64,000 nucleotides of DNA from Ochrobactrum sp. CM-21-5 (GTDB taxonomy: Bacteria; Pseudomonadota; Alphaproteobacteria; Rhizobiales; Rhizobiaceae): assembly GCF_014253075.1 (NCBI RefSeq), contig NZ_JACLZJ010000005.1, forward strand, positions 124,001 through 188,000. Reading direction: 5' to 3'. Positions 10,137 to 19,669 of the stretch are shown here, piece by piece. Both the position numbers and the translations under genes were made by a program. Position 1 is the stretch's first letter. Each line of letters opens with the position of its first letter. Under the pieces are notes generated by a model, which had not been told where the DNA came from, made no database searches, and worked only from the letters and a program-made list of their open reading frames with translations.

Positions 10137-11117
10137 TTATTCTTCCGCGCTCGCCTCGTCGAAACCAAGTAAATTCCACGACTGCACCATATGCGGCGGC
10201 AGCGGAGCGGAAACGTCAATGATACCACCGGATGGATTCGGTATCTGGATGCGGCGTGCATGCAGATGCAGCCGCTTCTGTATACCGCCTGGGAACTCCC
10301 AGTTCTGGTCCGCCTCAAAATATTTCGGATCACCAATAATCGGATGACCGATATGGGCCGCATGAACGCGCAGTTGGTGTGTCCGACCCGTATAGGGTTC
10401 CATTTCCAGCCATGTCAGGTTGTTGCCGACTTTTTCGATGATCCGATAATAGGACACCGCATGGTCAGAATCCGGCTCGCCGTGCTGACAAACGCGCATC
10501 TTGTCACCATCCGGCGTTTGTTCCCTTACGAGCCAAGTGGAAATCTTGTCTTCCTTCTTGCGTGGAACGCCCTTGACCAGGGCCCAATAGGTTTTCTTCG
10601 TATCGCGCTCGCGGAATGCAGCAGTCAGAGCCTGAGCGGCGCCGCGCGTACGCGCAACGACCAGAACGCCGGACGTATCGCGGTCGATACGGTGAACCAG
10701 ACGCGGCTTTTCGCCTCTTTTATTGCGCCATGCCTCGAGCATGCCATCGACATGACGGGAAACGCCCGATCCCCCCTGCACGGCCAGTCCTGCGGGTTTG
10801 TTAAATACAAAGACCTTCGGGTCCTCGTAGAGCAGCATCTGGGAAAGCACATCGCCATCCTGCTGACTTCGCATGGTTCGGGCGGTAACCGGTCCGGACG
10901 ACTTATCGTCGACACCAAGCGGCGGGATGCGAACAGTTTGACCGGCCAGCAAACGCGTATCGGCTTTCGCACGACCGCCATCGACTCGAACCTGGCCCGA
11001 GCGCAGCAACTTCTGCAAATGCCCGAAGCCTAATCCTGGATAATGGACCTTGAACCAGCGATCGAGCCGCATACCCGCTTCGTCTGTGTCCACAATCTTC
11101 TGCTCAACGACTGCCAT
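10137..11117 (-). CDS. rluC: 23S rRNA pseudouridine synthase, RluC/RluD family
   Basis: Isomerises uridines in 23S rRNA. The 326-residue protein begins with an S4-type RNA-binding domain (about 12-75, MRLDRWFKVHYPG, then LLRSGQVRVDGGRA). The catalytic domain contains VHRIDRDTSGVLVVART, whose aspartate is the nucleophile (near residue 147), and the GRTHQLRVHAAHIGHPIIGD signature in its second half. RluC versus RluD cannot be decided from sequence alone. It is the first gene of the minus-strand run rluC-EamA-HAD. Confidence 0.9.
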   Translation of the reverse strand: MAVVEQKIVDTDEAGMRLDRWFKVHYPGLGFGHLQKLLRSGQVRVDGGRAKADTRLLAGQTVRIPPLGVDDKSSGPVTARTMRSQQDGDVLSQMLLYEDPKVFVFNKPAGLAVQGGSGVSRHVDGMLEAWRNKRGEKPRLVHRIDRDTSGVLVVARTRGAAQALTAAFRERDTKKTYWALVKGVPRKKEDKISTWLVREQTPDGDKMRVCQHGEPDSDHAVSYYRIIEKVGNNLTWLEMEPYTGRTHQLRVHAAHIGHPIIGDPKYFEADQNWEFPGGIQKRLHLHARRIQIPNPSGGIIDVSAPLPPHMVQSWNLLGFDEASAEE

Positions 11118-11432
11118 GAAAAAACCTGTTCAACTCGTTCTTGCGGCATGAGCCTGCATGCCTGTCTTTTAAACCTGTCAATAGACGTGCGCTCGCCCGA
11201 TTGCTAGGCGGAATCCAACAAAACGCCAATTTGACCTTTTCGAAGAACCGTAATCGGGTTTTACCCAAGAATTGGGCTTAAAATGCTTGAATCTTCACAC
11301 TCGGTTACATGCGTTTTTAATTTATGGTCGATCTTGACACCCAATAGCCACTTCTTGCCGTCATTGGATATTGATAGAACAACGGGGCTATACCATTTAG
11401 TCCCGTGAAATAGAACGAGCGGGAGTGCGAAA
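11118..11432. other. Intergenic region between rluC and ndvA
   Basis: 315 bases with no convincing gene. It must hold the divergent promoters of rluC and ndvA. A TTGACA hexamer is present at 11334-11339 on the plus strand, but I see no good -10 box at the right distance. A short minus-strand frame (11261-11446) overlaps the ndvA start and looks like chance. Confidence 0.5.
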
Positions 11433-13226
11433 GTGTCGTTGCTCAAAATCTACTGGCGAGCCATGCAATATCTTGCGGTTGAGAAAACCGCAACGATAAC
11501 GATGTGTGTTGCAAGTGTACTGGTCGCCCTTGTCACCCTTGCCGAACCTGTCCTGTTTGGTCAGGTCATTCAGGCTATTTCTGACAAGGGCGATATCTTT
11601 TCGCCCATTCTGATGTGGGCAGCACTCGGCGTATTCAATATTATCGCCGCCGTATTCGTGGCGCGCGGTGCTGATCGTCTTGCGCATCGTCGGCGTCTGG
11701 GCGTGATGATCGATTCCTACGAGCGGCTCATCACCATGCCACTTTCCTGGCACCAAAAGCGTGGCACCTCCAATGCTCTGCATACGCTGATCCGTGCAAC
11801 GGATTCGCTTTTTACGCTCTGGCTGGAATTCATGCGTCAGCACCTGACCACGATCGTGGCCCTCGGTACGCTCATTCCGGTCGCCATGAACATGGACCTT
11901 CGCATGTCGCTGGTCCTTATCGTGCTCGGTGTCATTTATGTCATGATCGGCCAGCTTGTGATGCGCAAGACCAAGGATGGTCAGGCTGCCGTCGAAAAGC
12001 ATCACCACAAGCTGTTCGAGCATGTCAGCGATACCATCAGCAACGTATCGGTGGTCCAGAGCTATAACCGCATCACCTCGGAGACGCGGGCGCTTCGCGA
12101 TTATGCCCGCAATCTGGAAAACTCCCAGTTCCCGGTTCTTAACTGGTGGGCACTTGCCAGCGGTTTGAACCGCATGGCTTCGACCTTCTCGATGGTGGTC
12201 GTGCTTGTGCTTGGTGCTTACTTTGTGACCAAGGGTCAGATGCGGGTCGGTGATGTGATTGCCTTTATCGGTTTTGCCCAGCTCATGATCGGTCGCCTCG
12301 ACCAAATCAGTGCCTTCATCAACCAGACCGTTACCGCGCGCGCCAAACTGGAAGAGTTCTTCGAAATGGAGGACGCAACGGCTGACCGTCAGGAGCCGCA
12401 GGACGTTGTCGATCTCGAAAACATCAAGGGCGACATCGTTTTCGACAATGTCACCTTCGAGTTCCCGAACTCCGGCCAGGGCGTCTATGATGTTTCGTTC
12501 GAGGTCAAGCCTGGTCAGACCGTGGCGATTGTCGGCCCTACGGGTGCAGGTAAAACAACGCTGATCAACCTGTTGCAGCGTGTTTTCGATCCGGCAGCAG
12601 GCCGCATTATGATCGACAATACGGACACCCGTACAGTCAGCCGCCGTTCGCTGCGTCATGCAATCGCTACCGTGTTTCAGGATGCAGGCCTCTTTAACCG
12701 TTCGGTCGAGGACAATATCCGTGTTGGTCGCGAAGACGCCTCGCATGAAGACGTCCACGCAGCCGCAAAAGCTGCTGCCGCCCATGACTTCATTCTGGCG
12801 AAGAGTAGCGGCTACGATACCGTTGTCGGCGAGCGCGGCTCGCAGCTTTCCGGTGGCGAGCGCCAGCGTCTGGCTATCGCCCGCGCTATTTTGAAAGATT
12901 CGCCCATCCTCGTACTTGATGAGGCAACCAGCGCCCTTGACGTCGAAACGGAGGAGAAGGTCAAACTGGCCGTTGACGACCTCAGCCAGAACCGCACCAC
13001 CTTCATCATTGCGCATCGTCTTTCTACGGTACGCTCCGCCGATCTGGTGCTGTTCCTGGATAAGGGGCATCTGGTCGAGCGCGGCAGCTTTGACGAACTG
13101 GCTGCACGTGGCGGGCGCTTCTCGGATCTGCTGCGCGCTGGCGGACTGAAGTTGGAAGACAAGGCGGAAAAAAACCCAGCCGACAGCAACGTCATGCCTT
13201 TCCCGGTAAAAGGCGCCGTTGGCTGA
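11433..13226 (+). CDS. ndvA: Cyclic beta-1,2-glucan ABC exporter (permease-ATPase fusion)
   Basis: Exports cyclic beta-1,2-glucan to the periplasm, as NdvA/ChvA/Cgt do in Rhizobium, Agrobacterium and Brucella. The 597-residue half-transporter has an N-terminal six-helix membrane domain (about 20-310). The ATPase domain has Walker A GPTGAGKTT near 367, the signature LSGGERQRLAIARA near 471, and Walker B ILVLDEATSALD near 491. The start MSLLKIYWRAMQYLAVEKTA is characteristic of the Brucella protein. The start codon is GTG, with GGGAG 8 bases before it. It is a single gene ended by its own terminator. Confidence 0.95.
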   Translation: MSLLKIYWRAMQYLAVEKTATITMCVASVLVALVTLAEPVLFGQVIQAISDKGDIFSPILMWAALGVFNIIAAVFVARGADRLAHRRRLGVMIDSYERLITMPLSWHQKRGTSNALHTLIRATDSLFTLWLEFMRQHLTTIVALGTLIPVAMNMDLRMSLVLIVLGVIYVMIGQLVMRKTKDGQAAVEKHHHKLFEHVSDTISNVSVVQSYNRITSETRALRDYARNLENSQFPVLNWWALASGLNRMASTFSMVVVLVLGAYFVTKGQMRVGDVIAFIGFAQLMIGRLDQISAFINQTVTARAKLEEFFEMEDATADRQEPQDVVDLENIKGDIVFDNVTFEFPNSGQGVYDVSFEVKPGQTVAIVGPTGAGKTTLINLLQRVFDPAAGRIMIDNTDTRTVSRRSLRHAIATVFQDAGLFNRSVEDNIRVGREDASHEDVHAAAKAAAAHDFILAKSSGYDTVVGERGSQLSGGERQRLAIARAILKDSPILVLDEATSALDVETEEKVKLAVDDLSQNRTTFIIAHRLSTVRSADLVLFLDKGHLVERGSFDELAARGGRFSDLLRAGGLKLEDKAEKNPADSNVMPFPVKGAVG

Positions 13227-13246
13227 TAAAGTTCTGATCGATAAAC

Positions 13247-13274
13247 GCCCGTTGCGGCAATACTCGCGACGGGC
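13247..13274 (+). terminator. Rho-independent terminator of ndvA
   Basis: GCCCGT at 13247-13252 pairs with ACGGGC at 13269-13274, extended inward by GCG/CGC, and is followed by TTTT. It lies 21 bases past the ndvA stop. Confidence 0.75.
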
Positions 13275-13314
13275 TTTTCCATCGGATAAGGTTCCGTTTT
13301 AAATGGGAGCCGCT

Positions 13315-14112
13315 TTAAATCTGAACCTCAAATCGAAGACCGTCATAACCCGGCTCCACATTATCAGGCGTCTCCTGCATCACCGTTTCATAATCAAGCG
13401 GCACATGCATATGGGTGAGGATTGCCCGCCTCGGGCCAAGTTTCTCGATCCATTCCAACGCTTCGCCAAGTGAAAAATGACTCGGATGCGGACGGTACTG
13501 CAGAGCATCGATGATAAGCACATCAGCGTCGTGGAGGTATTTGATGCTATGCTTCGGGAAAGCGCTCACATCAGTACAATAAATAACGTTTCCGATGCGA
13601 AAGCCGAGTGATTCAATATCACCATGGACCTGGGAAAACGGCTCAAAACGGATCGCACCCCCAGCGCCTGTGATAGAGAACGGCGTTTCCGCGGCGATGT
13701 CGTGCATCGACAGGATCGGCGGATAATTCGACCCGGGCGGTGTTTCGAAACAATAGCCGAATGCATCAAAAAGGCGATTGCGGGTCAGCCGATTGGCATA
13801 GACATCCATCAGGCGCCTGTTGTCCACTACATAGGTGCGCAAATCGTCGATGCCATGAATATGGTCAGCATGCGGGTGCGTATAGACCGCTGCATCAAGC
13901 GTGTGCACCCCGGCATCGATCATCTGCCCGCGAAAGTCTGGCCCGGTATCGATGACAACGACGGTGCTGTTTCCATTCGCATCGAAACGTTCCACGAGAA
14001 ACGAAGCACGGCGCCGACGGTTCTTCGGGTTAGAGGGGTCGCAGTTTCCCCAGTCACCATTGATGCGCGGCACGCCCGGCGACGACCCGCACCCCAGAAT
14101 CGTGAAACGCAT
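13315..14112 (-). CDS. MBL-fold metal-dependent hydrolase (PhnP/YycJ-like)
   Basis: Metallo-beta-lactamase fold hydrolase of 265 residues. The N-terminus MRFTILGCGSSPGVPR and the metal-binding motif YTHPHADHIHGIDDLR (near residue 80-95) place it in the group near PhnP and other phosphodiesterase-like MBL proteins. Further histidines appear in HGDIESLGF, CTDVSAFP and ILTHMHVPLDY. The gene is coupled to tatD and metG in rhizobia, as here, with 23 bases to tatD. I use the ATG at 14112; a TTG at 14133 with GAGGAA upstream is an alternative that adds seven residues. The physiological substrate is unknown. Confidence 0.85.
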   Translation of the reverse strand: MRFTILGCGSSPGVPRINGDWGNCDPSNPKNRRRRASFLVERFDANGNSTVVVIDTGPDFRGQMIDAGVHTLDAAVYTHPHADHIHGIDDLRTYVVDNRRLMDVYANRLTRNRLFDAFGYCFETPPGSNYPPILSMHDIAAETPFSITGAGGAIRFEPFSQVHGDIESLGFRIGNVIYCTDVSAFPKHSIKYLHDADVLIIDALQYRPHPSHFSLGEALEWIEKLGPRRAILTHMHVPLDYETVMQETPDNVEPGYDGLRFEVQI

Positions 14113-14135
14113 ACACTCGTGGGGCGGCTCCAAGA

Positions 14136-14927
14136 TTACTGTTCCTCAACCGGCTTTGGCATTTTGGAGAAAAGCCGAAAAACATTCGCACTGGTAATCT
14201 CGGCAATTTCGTCTCTGCTCACACCAATTGTTTCAGCGAGAACGGCTGCCGTATACTGCACGAAAGACGGCTCATTGCGCTTGCCGCGATGCGGCATGGG
14301 CGCGAGAAACGGTGCATCGGTTTCGACCAGCAAACGATCGCGCGGAACCATACTGGCGACTTCGCGAATGTCGGCGGAGTTCTTGAACGTCAGAATGCCG
14401 GAAAAAGAGACGTAACCGCCAAGTTCAATGCCTTTCTCGGCCAATGCGCGTCCTGAAGAAAAGCAATGAAGGATAAAAGGGAACGCTCCCTTTTTCGTTT
14501 CGCTTTCAAGAATGGCAGCCATATCCTGATCGGCACTACGGGCATGGATTATTAGCGGCAGCTGTGTCCGGCGCGCAGCCTCGATATGCACGAGAAAGCC
14601 CTGCCGCTGCGCTTCCGGCGGAGCATAGTCGTAATGATAATCCAGCCCCGCTTCACCGATGGCCACCACTTTCGGGTGCTCCGCGAGACGCACAAGATCG
14701 TCGGCGGTGATGTCCAGTTCTTCGTGAGCATTGTTCGGGTGAGTTCCAACCGAGCAATAGACAGTGTCGTAGGTTTCAGCGAGCGCAAGGATCGTGTCGA
14801 ATTTTTTAACCCGCGTGGAAATGGTCACCATGCGCTTGATGCCTGCGTCGAGCGCACGCTGGACAACAGCATCGCGCTCGGGCTCGAAATCAGCAAAATC
14901 AAGATGACAATGGCTATCGACAAGCAT
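14136..14927 (-). CDS. tatD: TatD-family metal-dependent hydrolase/DNase
   Basis: Amidohydrolase-fold, two-metal nuclease of the TatD/YcfH family, 263 residues. The metal-binding motif MLVDSHCHLDFADF is at the N-terminus, AIGEAGLDYHYDYAP near residue 95 gives the next glutamate, and LLVETDAPFLAP near 207 gives the last aspartate. The real start is the ATG at 14927; the frame is open to 15119 but that part lies inside metG. It starts 7 bases after the metG stop, so metG-tatD-MBL form one operon. Confidence 0.93.
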   Translation of the reverse strand: MLVDSHCHLDFADFEPERDAVVQRALDAGIKRMVTISTRVKKFDTILALAETYDTVYCSVGTHPNNAHEELDITADDLVRLAEHPKVVAIGEAGLDYHYDYAPPEAQRQGFLVHIEAARRTQLPLIIHARSADQDMAAILESETKKGAFPFILHCFSSGRALAEKGIELGGYVSFSGILTFKNSADIREVASMVPRDRLLVETDAPFLAPMPHRGKRNEPSFVQYTAAVLAETIGVSRDEIAEITSANVFRLFSKMPKPVEEQ

Positions 14928-14934
14928 TTCAGTC

Positions 14935-16482
14935 TCAGTTCTGTTCTTCAGATTCCACATAACGCGGGAAAACAGGCTGCGGAGCTGGCAAATCGACTCC
15001 GCCATCCAGTGGACTTGCGATGACATCGGCAAACTGGCGCTTGTCAGCCGGAACGGCCAGAATGTCGAGGAGCTTCTCAGCCGATTGCGGAATGAATGGC
15101 TGCACCATAATGCCGACACGCCGCAGCACTTCCGCCGTCACATAAAGTACCGTCCCCATGCGTGCTGGGTCAGCTTTGCGCAGCGCCCATGGTTCCTGCC
15201 CTGCAAAGTAACGGTTGGCTTCCGCCACAACGGCAAAGATCGCGCCAAGCGCCTGATGCAGCGCCTGATCATCCATCGCCACGCGCGCGGTTTCCAGCGC
15301 GGCGTCCGCCTGATCCAAAATCGCCTTGTCGGCGTCCGAAATTTCGCCTGGAATCGGCACTTTTCCTTCGCAGTTCTTGGCGATCATCGACAAGGAACGC
15401 TGTGCAAGATTACCCAGGTCGTTGGCCAGATCTGCATTCGTGCGGTTGACGATCGCGTCGTGGCTATAGCTGCCATCCTGACCGAACGGCACTTCACGCA
15501 TCAGGAAGTAGCGAAGCTGATCCAGCCCATAGCGCTCGACGAGTTCGAAGGGGTCGATAACATTGCCGAGCGACTTCGACATTTTCTCGCCGCGGTTAAA
15601 CAGGAAGCCGTGCGCAAAGACGCGTTTCGGCAGCGGAATTCCTGCCGACATCAAAAAGGCGGGCCAATAAACCGCATGGAAGCGCGAAATGTCCTTTCCG
15701 ATGATATGGGCGTCGGCCGGCCAGTAACCCCACTTCTCGTCCGAAACATCAGGATAACCCAGCGCCGTGATATAGTTAGTCAATGCATCGACCCAAACAT
15801 ACATCACATGTTTTTCGTCACCCGGAACAGGAATACCCCAATCGAACGTCGTACGCGAAATCGACAAATCCTTGAGACCCGATTTAACGAAGCTTACAAT
15901 TTCATTGCGACGTTCCGCAGGCATGATGAAGCCTGGGTTATTCTCGTAGAGATCAAGCAGCTCGTCCTGATACGACGACAGGCGGAAAAAATAGCTTTCT
16001 TCTTCAACCCATTCGACAGGCGTTCCCTGCGGGCCATAGCGAACATTGTCTGCACGGACTTCCGTTTCTTCTTCGCCGTAATAGGCTTCGTCGCGCACGG
16101 AATACCAACCGGCATAACCGCCCTTATAGATATCGCCATTCGCTGCCATTGCCTGCCAGATCGCCTGACTGGCCTTGTAATGGCGCTCTTCGGAGGTGCG
16201 AATATAATCGTCATTGGAACTGTTCAGCACATCGGCCATGCGCTGGAACGCGGCAGTGTTACGATTTGCGAGTTCGCGTGGTGTGATGCCTTCCTTGCGC
16301 GCACTCTGCAACATCTTGATACCATGCTCGTCGGTACCGGTCAGAAAGAAAACATTCTTGCCGTTGAGACGCTGAAAACGCGCCATGGCATCGGTCGCGA
16401 TCAGTTCATACGCGTGGCCGATATGCGGCTTGCCGTTCGGGTAAGCAATCGCGGTGGTGATATAGTATTTTTCGCGGCTCAT
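14935..16482 (-). CDS. metG: Methionyl-tRNA synthetase
   Basis: Charges tRNA-Met, including the initiator. The 515-residue class I synthetase has the HIGH motif in [18 protein letters not shown] (about 14-31), [10 protein letters not shown] near 50-60, and KMSKS in [18 protein letters not shown] near 300. It belongs to the shorter form without a C-terminal tRNA-binding extension. The ATG at 16482 ([10 protein letters not shown]) gives the conserved N-terminus. Upstream, holB ends at 16585, so tmk-holB-metG-tatD-MBL probably form one long transcription unit. Confidence 0.97.
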   Translation of the reverse strand: MSREKYYITTAIAYPNGKPHIGHAYELIATDAMARFQRLNGKNVFFLTGTDEHGIKMLQSARKEGITPRELANRNTAAFQRMADVLNSSNDDYIRTSEERHYKASQAIWQAMAANGDIYKGGYAGWYSVRDEAYYGEEETEVRADNVRYGPQGTPVEWVEEESYFFRLSSYQDELLDLYENNPGFIMPAERRNEIVSFVKSGLKDLSISRTTFDWGIPVPGDEKHVMYVWVDALTNYITALGYPDVSDEKWGYWPADAHIIGKDISRFHAVYWPAFLMSAGIPLPKRVFAHGFLFNRGEKMSKSLGNVIDPFELVERYGLDQLRYFLMREVPFGQDGSYSHDAIVNRTNADLANDLGNLAQRSLSMIAKNCEGKVPIPGEISDADKAILDQADAALETARVAMDDQALHQALGAIFAVVAEANRYFAGQEPWALRKADPARMGTVLYVTAEVLRRVGIMVQPFIPQSAEKLLDILAVPADKRQFADVIASPLDGGVDLPAPQPVFPRYVESEEQN

Positions 16483-16584
16483 TATGGACCCGGTCTCTCG
16501 GTGTTTGAAAGCGCGCCGGAATGGAATGAGGCGCACGTAGGAAGAAAACAGTCAGCGGTGACATAACGCATGTAAGCGGTCATG

Positions 16585-17661
16585 TCACGTAAGCGGAGGC
16601 ACACCGGAACGAAAAGCGCGCTGCGTTTTTTCCAGAAGGATTACCACGGCTTGCCTGCGGTCCAGATTATAGGTTTCCGCATCGGTCGTTTCGCGAACCA
16701 GTTCGCTCCAGAAGCGTGACCACTGATCGGCCTGGCGCAATTGCCCCATATCGGCATAGCGGCGTGTCTCATTGGCTATACGGCTCATTAAATAATCACG
16801 GAAAAGCTCGTATTGAATTTCAGCCTCGCGACCGTTCAGGACGCCGCCGAGCGCCTGCGCTTTCGGAAGATCAAAAACCTGCCCGTCGAGAATCGCATCC
16901 ACGGCATCGGAAATATCCAGTCCGCCATGCGCAACAAGCAGCAACGCCTTACGGACACTGCCTTCCGAACGCTCCACCAGCGTTTGCGCGACATTGCCGG
17001 AATCAAGCCCGATACCGGGGCCGATATGCGCCAGGGCGTCGCTCATCGAGCGGCTATCGAGCGGCTTGAACTGAATGCTCTGGCAGCGCGAGCGGATTGT
17101 CGGAAGAAGCCGCCCGGACGATTGCGAGATCAAAATGAACAGCGCACGTGCAGGCGGTTCCTCCAATGTCTTGAGCAGCGCATTGGCGGCGTTTCGGTTC
17201 ATGTCGTCCGCAGGATCGACGATCACGATACGCCAGGCATTATCGGAAGCCGTGCGCGTCAGAAAATGCGTGACCCGCCGAATTTCCTCGACGGTGATGC
17301 CCGTACGGAATTTTCCGGTCTTCTGGTCAAACGGACGGGTGATATGCAGCACCGCCGGATGCATGCCACCGGCAATCTGACGCCAGAGCGGCTTGCTGAA
17401 ATCTGGAACGGTGATCGTGTCAGGCGCGCCGCTTCGATCACCGAACGCCAGCATATGACCCGCCAGATGAAAGGCGAGCGTTGCTTTGCCGATCCCCTGC
17501 GCCCCCTCGAAAAGCAGTGCATGATGCATGCGGCCTTCACGATAGGCTTGCGCCAGGAAATCACCGATCTGGCTGTGACCTGTAACATAATCGCTCACCG
17601 ACGGTGCGGGCACTCCTTCGATGGAATCGTGAGTTTTCGGGACGTCGAGCTCCTCGATCAC
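16585..17661 (-). CDS. holB: DNA polymerase III delta' subunit
   Basis: Clamp-loader subunit of the replicative polymerase, 358 residues. The P-loop-like motif [12 protein letters not shown] (about 51-62) and the conserved stretch [23 protein letters not shown], here given by its key part [14 protein letters not shown] near residue 160, mark the AAA+ domain. The SRC motif is present in TIRSRCQSI near 190. Its start overlaps the tmk stop by 4 bases, an arrangement seen widely in bacteria. Confidence 0.94.
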   Translation of the reverse strand: MIEELDVPKTHDSIEGVPAPSVSDYVTGHSQIGDFLAQAYREGRMHHALLFEGAQGIGKATLAFHLAGHMLAFGDRSGAPDTITVPDFSKPLWRQIAGGMHPAVLHITRPFDQKTGKFRTGITVEEIRRVTHFLTRTASDNAWRIVIVDPADDMNRNAANALLKTLEEPPARALFILISQSSGRLLPTIRSRCQSIQFKPLDSRSMSDALAHIGPGIGLDSGNVAQTLVERSEGSVRKALLLVAHGGLDISDAVDAILDGQVFDLPKAQALGGVLNGREAEIQYELFRDYLMSRIANETRRYADMGQLRQADQWSRFWSELVRETTDAETYNLDRRQAVVILLEKTQRAFRSGVPPLT

Positions 17662-18302
17662 AAAAGGCCCCTTTCCTTCAAGAGCGCATCCGTTATCGAC
17701 GTAATCTCCGCCGAAATTTCATCCTTGGGACGGTCAGCGTCGATAACCCTGCAACGTCCCGGCTCATCCCGGGCGATTGCGAGAAAAGCCTGACGCCGCG
17801 CTTCATGCACCGTTACATCCTCTTTCTCGAACCGGTCGGCCGTACCGCTTCCCCGCCGCTTTCCGGCACGGGAAAGCCCCTTCTCTGCCGGGATATCGAG
17901 CATGATCGTCAAGTCGGGAACAGCGCCGTCAATGGCAATACGCTCGATTGCAGCCATGTAAGCAGCATCCAGATTGCCCGTGACGCCCTGATACGCCCTG
18001 CTCGAATCAATGAAGCGGTCGCAAAGAACAACCCGGCCTTCCTTCAATGCCGGACGAATGAGCTGGTCGATATGATCGGCGCGCGCTGCGGCAAACAGCA
18101 ATGCTTCCATGGCCGGACCGTATGCCTCGGCGCCTCCACTCAATATGACGTGCCGAACAGCTTCAGCCCCCGGAGAACCGCCCGGCTCACGCGTAATCAC
18201 AGGATCGAATCCGTGTGCCCGCAAATGCTTTGCCAGCAAGGCGATCTGAGTCGATTTGCCAGCTCCTTCTCCGCCTTCAAATGTTATGAATAATCCGGTC
18301 AC
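17658..18302 (-). CDS. tmk: Thymidylate kinase
   Basis: Phosphorylates dTMP to dTDP. The 214-residue protein has the P-loop [12 protein letters not shown] at 8-19, the DR(x)Y-type nucleotide region [16 protein letters not shown] near 91-106, and a LID segment with [12 protein letters not shown]. Length and motifs are standard. The stop overlaps the holB start (ATGA), so translation is coupled. dacA lies 81 bases upstream on the same strand. Confidence 0.96.
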   Translation of the reverse strand: MTGLFITFEGGEGAGKSTQIALLAKHLRAHGFDPVITREPGGSPGAEAVRHVILSGGAEAYGPAMEALLFAAARADHIDQLIRPALKEGRVVLCDRFIDSSRAYQGVTGNLDAAYMAAIERIAIDGAVPDLTIMLDIPAEKGLSRAGKRRGSGTADRFEKEDVTVHEARRQAFLAIARDEPGRCRVIDADRPKDEISAEITSITDALLKERGLL

Positions 18303-18383
18303 ACTGACTTCCGCGCAAATGAATACATGCCCGAACGGGCTTTATGCATGTTAATATCGGCCTTTGGTCACGAGGTCGAGCCT

Positions 18384-19574
18384 TCAGAGATATTTCCTGA
18401 TCCAACCAGTGGAAAGCTCTTTCGCAGCATCCAGCGCCTTTTGCGAAAGGCTACCTTCCCCAACCGATTGCGCCGCGAAAACCGGTACTTGCTGAAGTAT
18501 ATTGCCATTGAGTTCAAACTGCAGCGTGCCGATTTCCGCATCTGCCATCACGGGAGCGCGAAGCGGCCCCCGATAACGGATGCGGGCCTTCAGTTTGTCG
18601 CGCCCCTCCTTTGGAAGCAGCAGCTCGACCGCATTTTTCACCTTCAGCGGCACATAAGCGTGAACCCCGCCGAAGATCTGAGCCTCGCCTACCGTATCTC
18701 CGGATGCATAGATCCTGACGTCGTCGAAAGCTGTCATTCCCCACTGAATGAGCTTCCTCGCCTCCTCCTCACGGGCTTTGGCGCTTGCCAGTCCGCTCAA
18801 CGCTAAAAACAGCCTACGCCCTCCCTGCTCCGCCGATCCGACCAGCGCGTAGCCGGAAGCCTCCGTGAAGCCTGTTCCCATGCCATCCGCTCCCACATCA
18901 AACCGCAGAAGCGGATTGCGGTTGCGCTGCATGATATTGTTCCATGTGAAGGCGGGTTGAGCATAATATCTGTAAAAATCAGGATGCGCGCTGTGGATAT
19001 GACGCGCCAGCCGGACAAGGTCGTCAAGTGTCACCTTCTGACCGTCTGCGGGCAAGCCCGTCGCGTTGATAAAGGTGGAGCCAGACAATCCGAGCTCTCG
19101 CGCGCGATCGTTCATGCGCTGAGCGAAAGCCTGCTCGCTGCCCGCCAGTCCTTCGGCGAGAACGATGGCGCCGTCATTAGCCGATTGCACGATCATGGCC
19201 TGCAGGAGATCCGCGACCGTCGGCGTCGATTTGATACGCGCAAACATGGTGGATGTTCCGGAAGGCGCACCGCCTGTGCGCCAGGCATATTCACTAACCG
19301 GATATGAGGTTTCCAGCGTCGTTTGCCCTTTATTCAAGGCTTCGAAGACGACTTCCCCTGTCATAAGTTTCGCCAAGGAAGCAGGTGGTATAGGCACGTT
19401 GGCGCTTTTCGACAGAAGTACAGTGCTGGTGCGCCCATCGATTAAAAGAGCCTGCGGAGCTTTGGTCGTAAACGTTGCTTCAACAGGCGCAGCGCTTGCA
19501 TGCATCGGTACGGCGACGGCAATTCCCGCCGACAACCGTACTGCAAGTTTCGTAACTCTGGAAAGAAGCCCCAT
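18384..19574 (-). CDS. dacA: D-alanyl-D-alanine carboxypeptidase (PBP5/6 type) with altered KTG box
   Basis: Periplasmic, membrane-anchored trimming enzyme of peptidoglycan, 396 residues. A signal peptide covers about residues 1-29 (ASAAP). The active-site motifs are SLAK at 66-69 and SAN at 131-133. The third box, normally KTG, reads GTG at 233-235 (DGMGTGFTEASG): the codon at 18876-18878 specifies glycine where the family has lysine. The surrounding sequence is otherwise conserved, as is the C-terminal beta domain with an amphipathic end (TGWIRKYL). Whether this form is active is open. It lies upstream of tmk and downstream of rlpA on the same strand. Confidence 0.9.
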   Translation of the reverse strand: MGLLSRVTKLAVRLSAGIAVAVPMHASAAPVEATFTTKAPQALLIDGRTSTVLLSKSANVPIPPASLAKLMTGEVVFEALNKGQTTLETSYPVSEYAWRTGGAPSGTSTMFARIKSTPTVADLLQAMIVQSANDGAIVLAEGLAGSEQAFAQRMNDRARELGLSGSTFINATGLPADGQKVTLDDLVRLARHIHSAHPDFYRYYAQPAFTWNNIMQRNRNPLLRFDVGADGMGTGFTEASGYALVGSAEQGGRRLFLALSGLASAKAREEEARKLIQWGMTAFDDVRIYASGDTVGEAQIFGGVHAYVPLKVKNAVELLLPKEGRDKLKARIRYRGPLRAPVMADAEIGTLQFELNGNILQQVPVFAAQSVGEGSLSQKALDAAKELSTGWIRKYL

Positions 19575-19669
19575 GGAAATCCCGTTAAGCGAGCAATTTC
19601 GGCAAGCTTACGCAACGAATCCGGCTAAAATCAATCCACCGGCACGCATTAACACATCGTGAATCCAGG

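Noticed and set aside
11397..13070. Open frame of 557 codons on the minus strand
   Set aside because: It is antisense to ndvA, which is clearly coding.
15085..16566. Open frame of 493 codons on the plus strand
   Set aside because: It is antisense to metG, with no family-like features.
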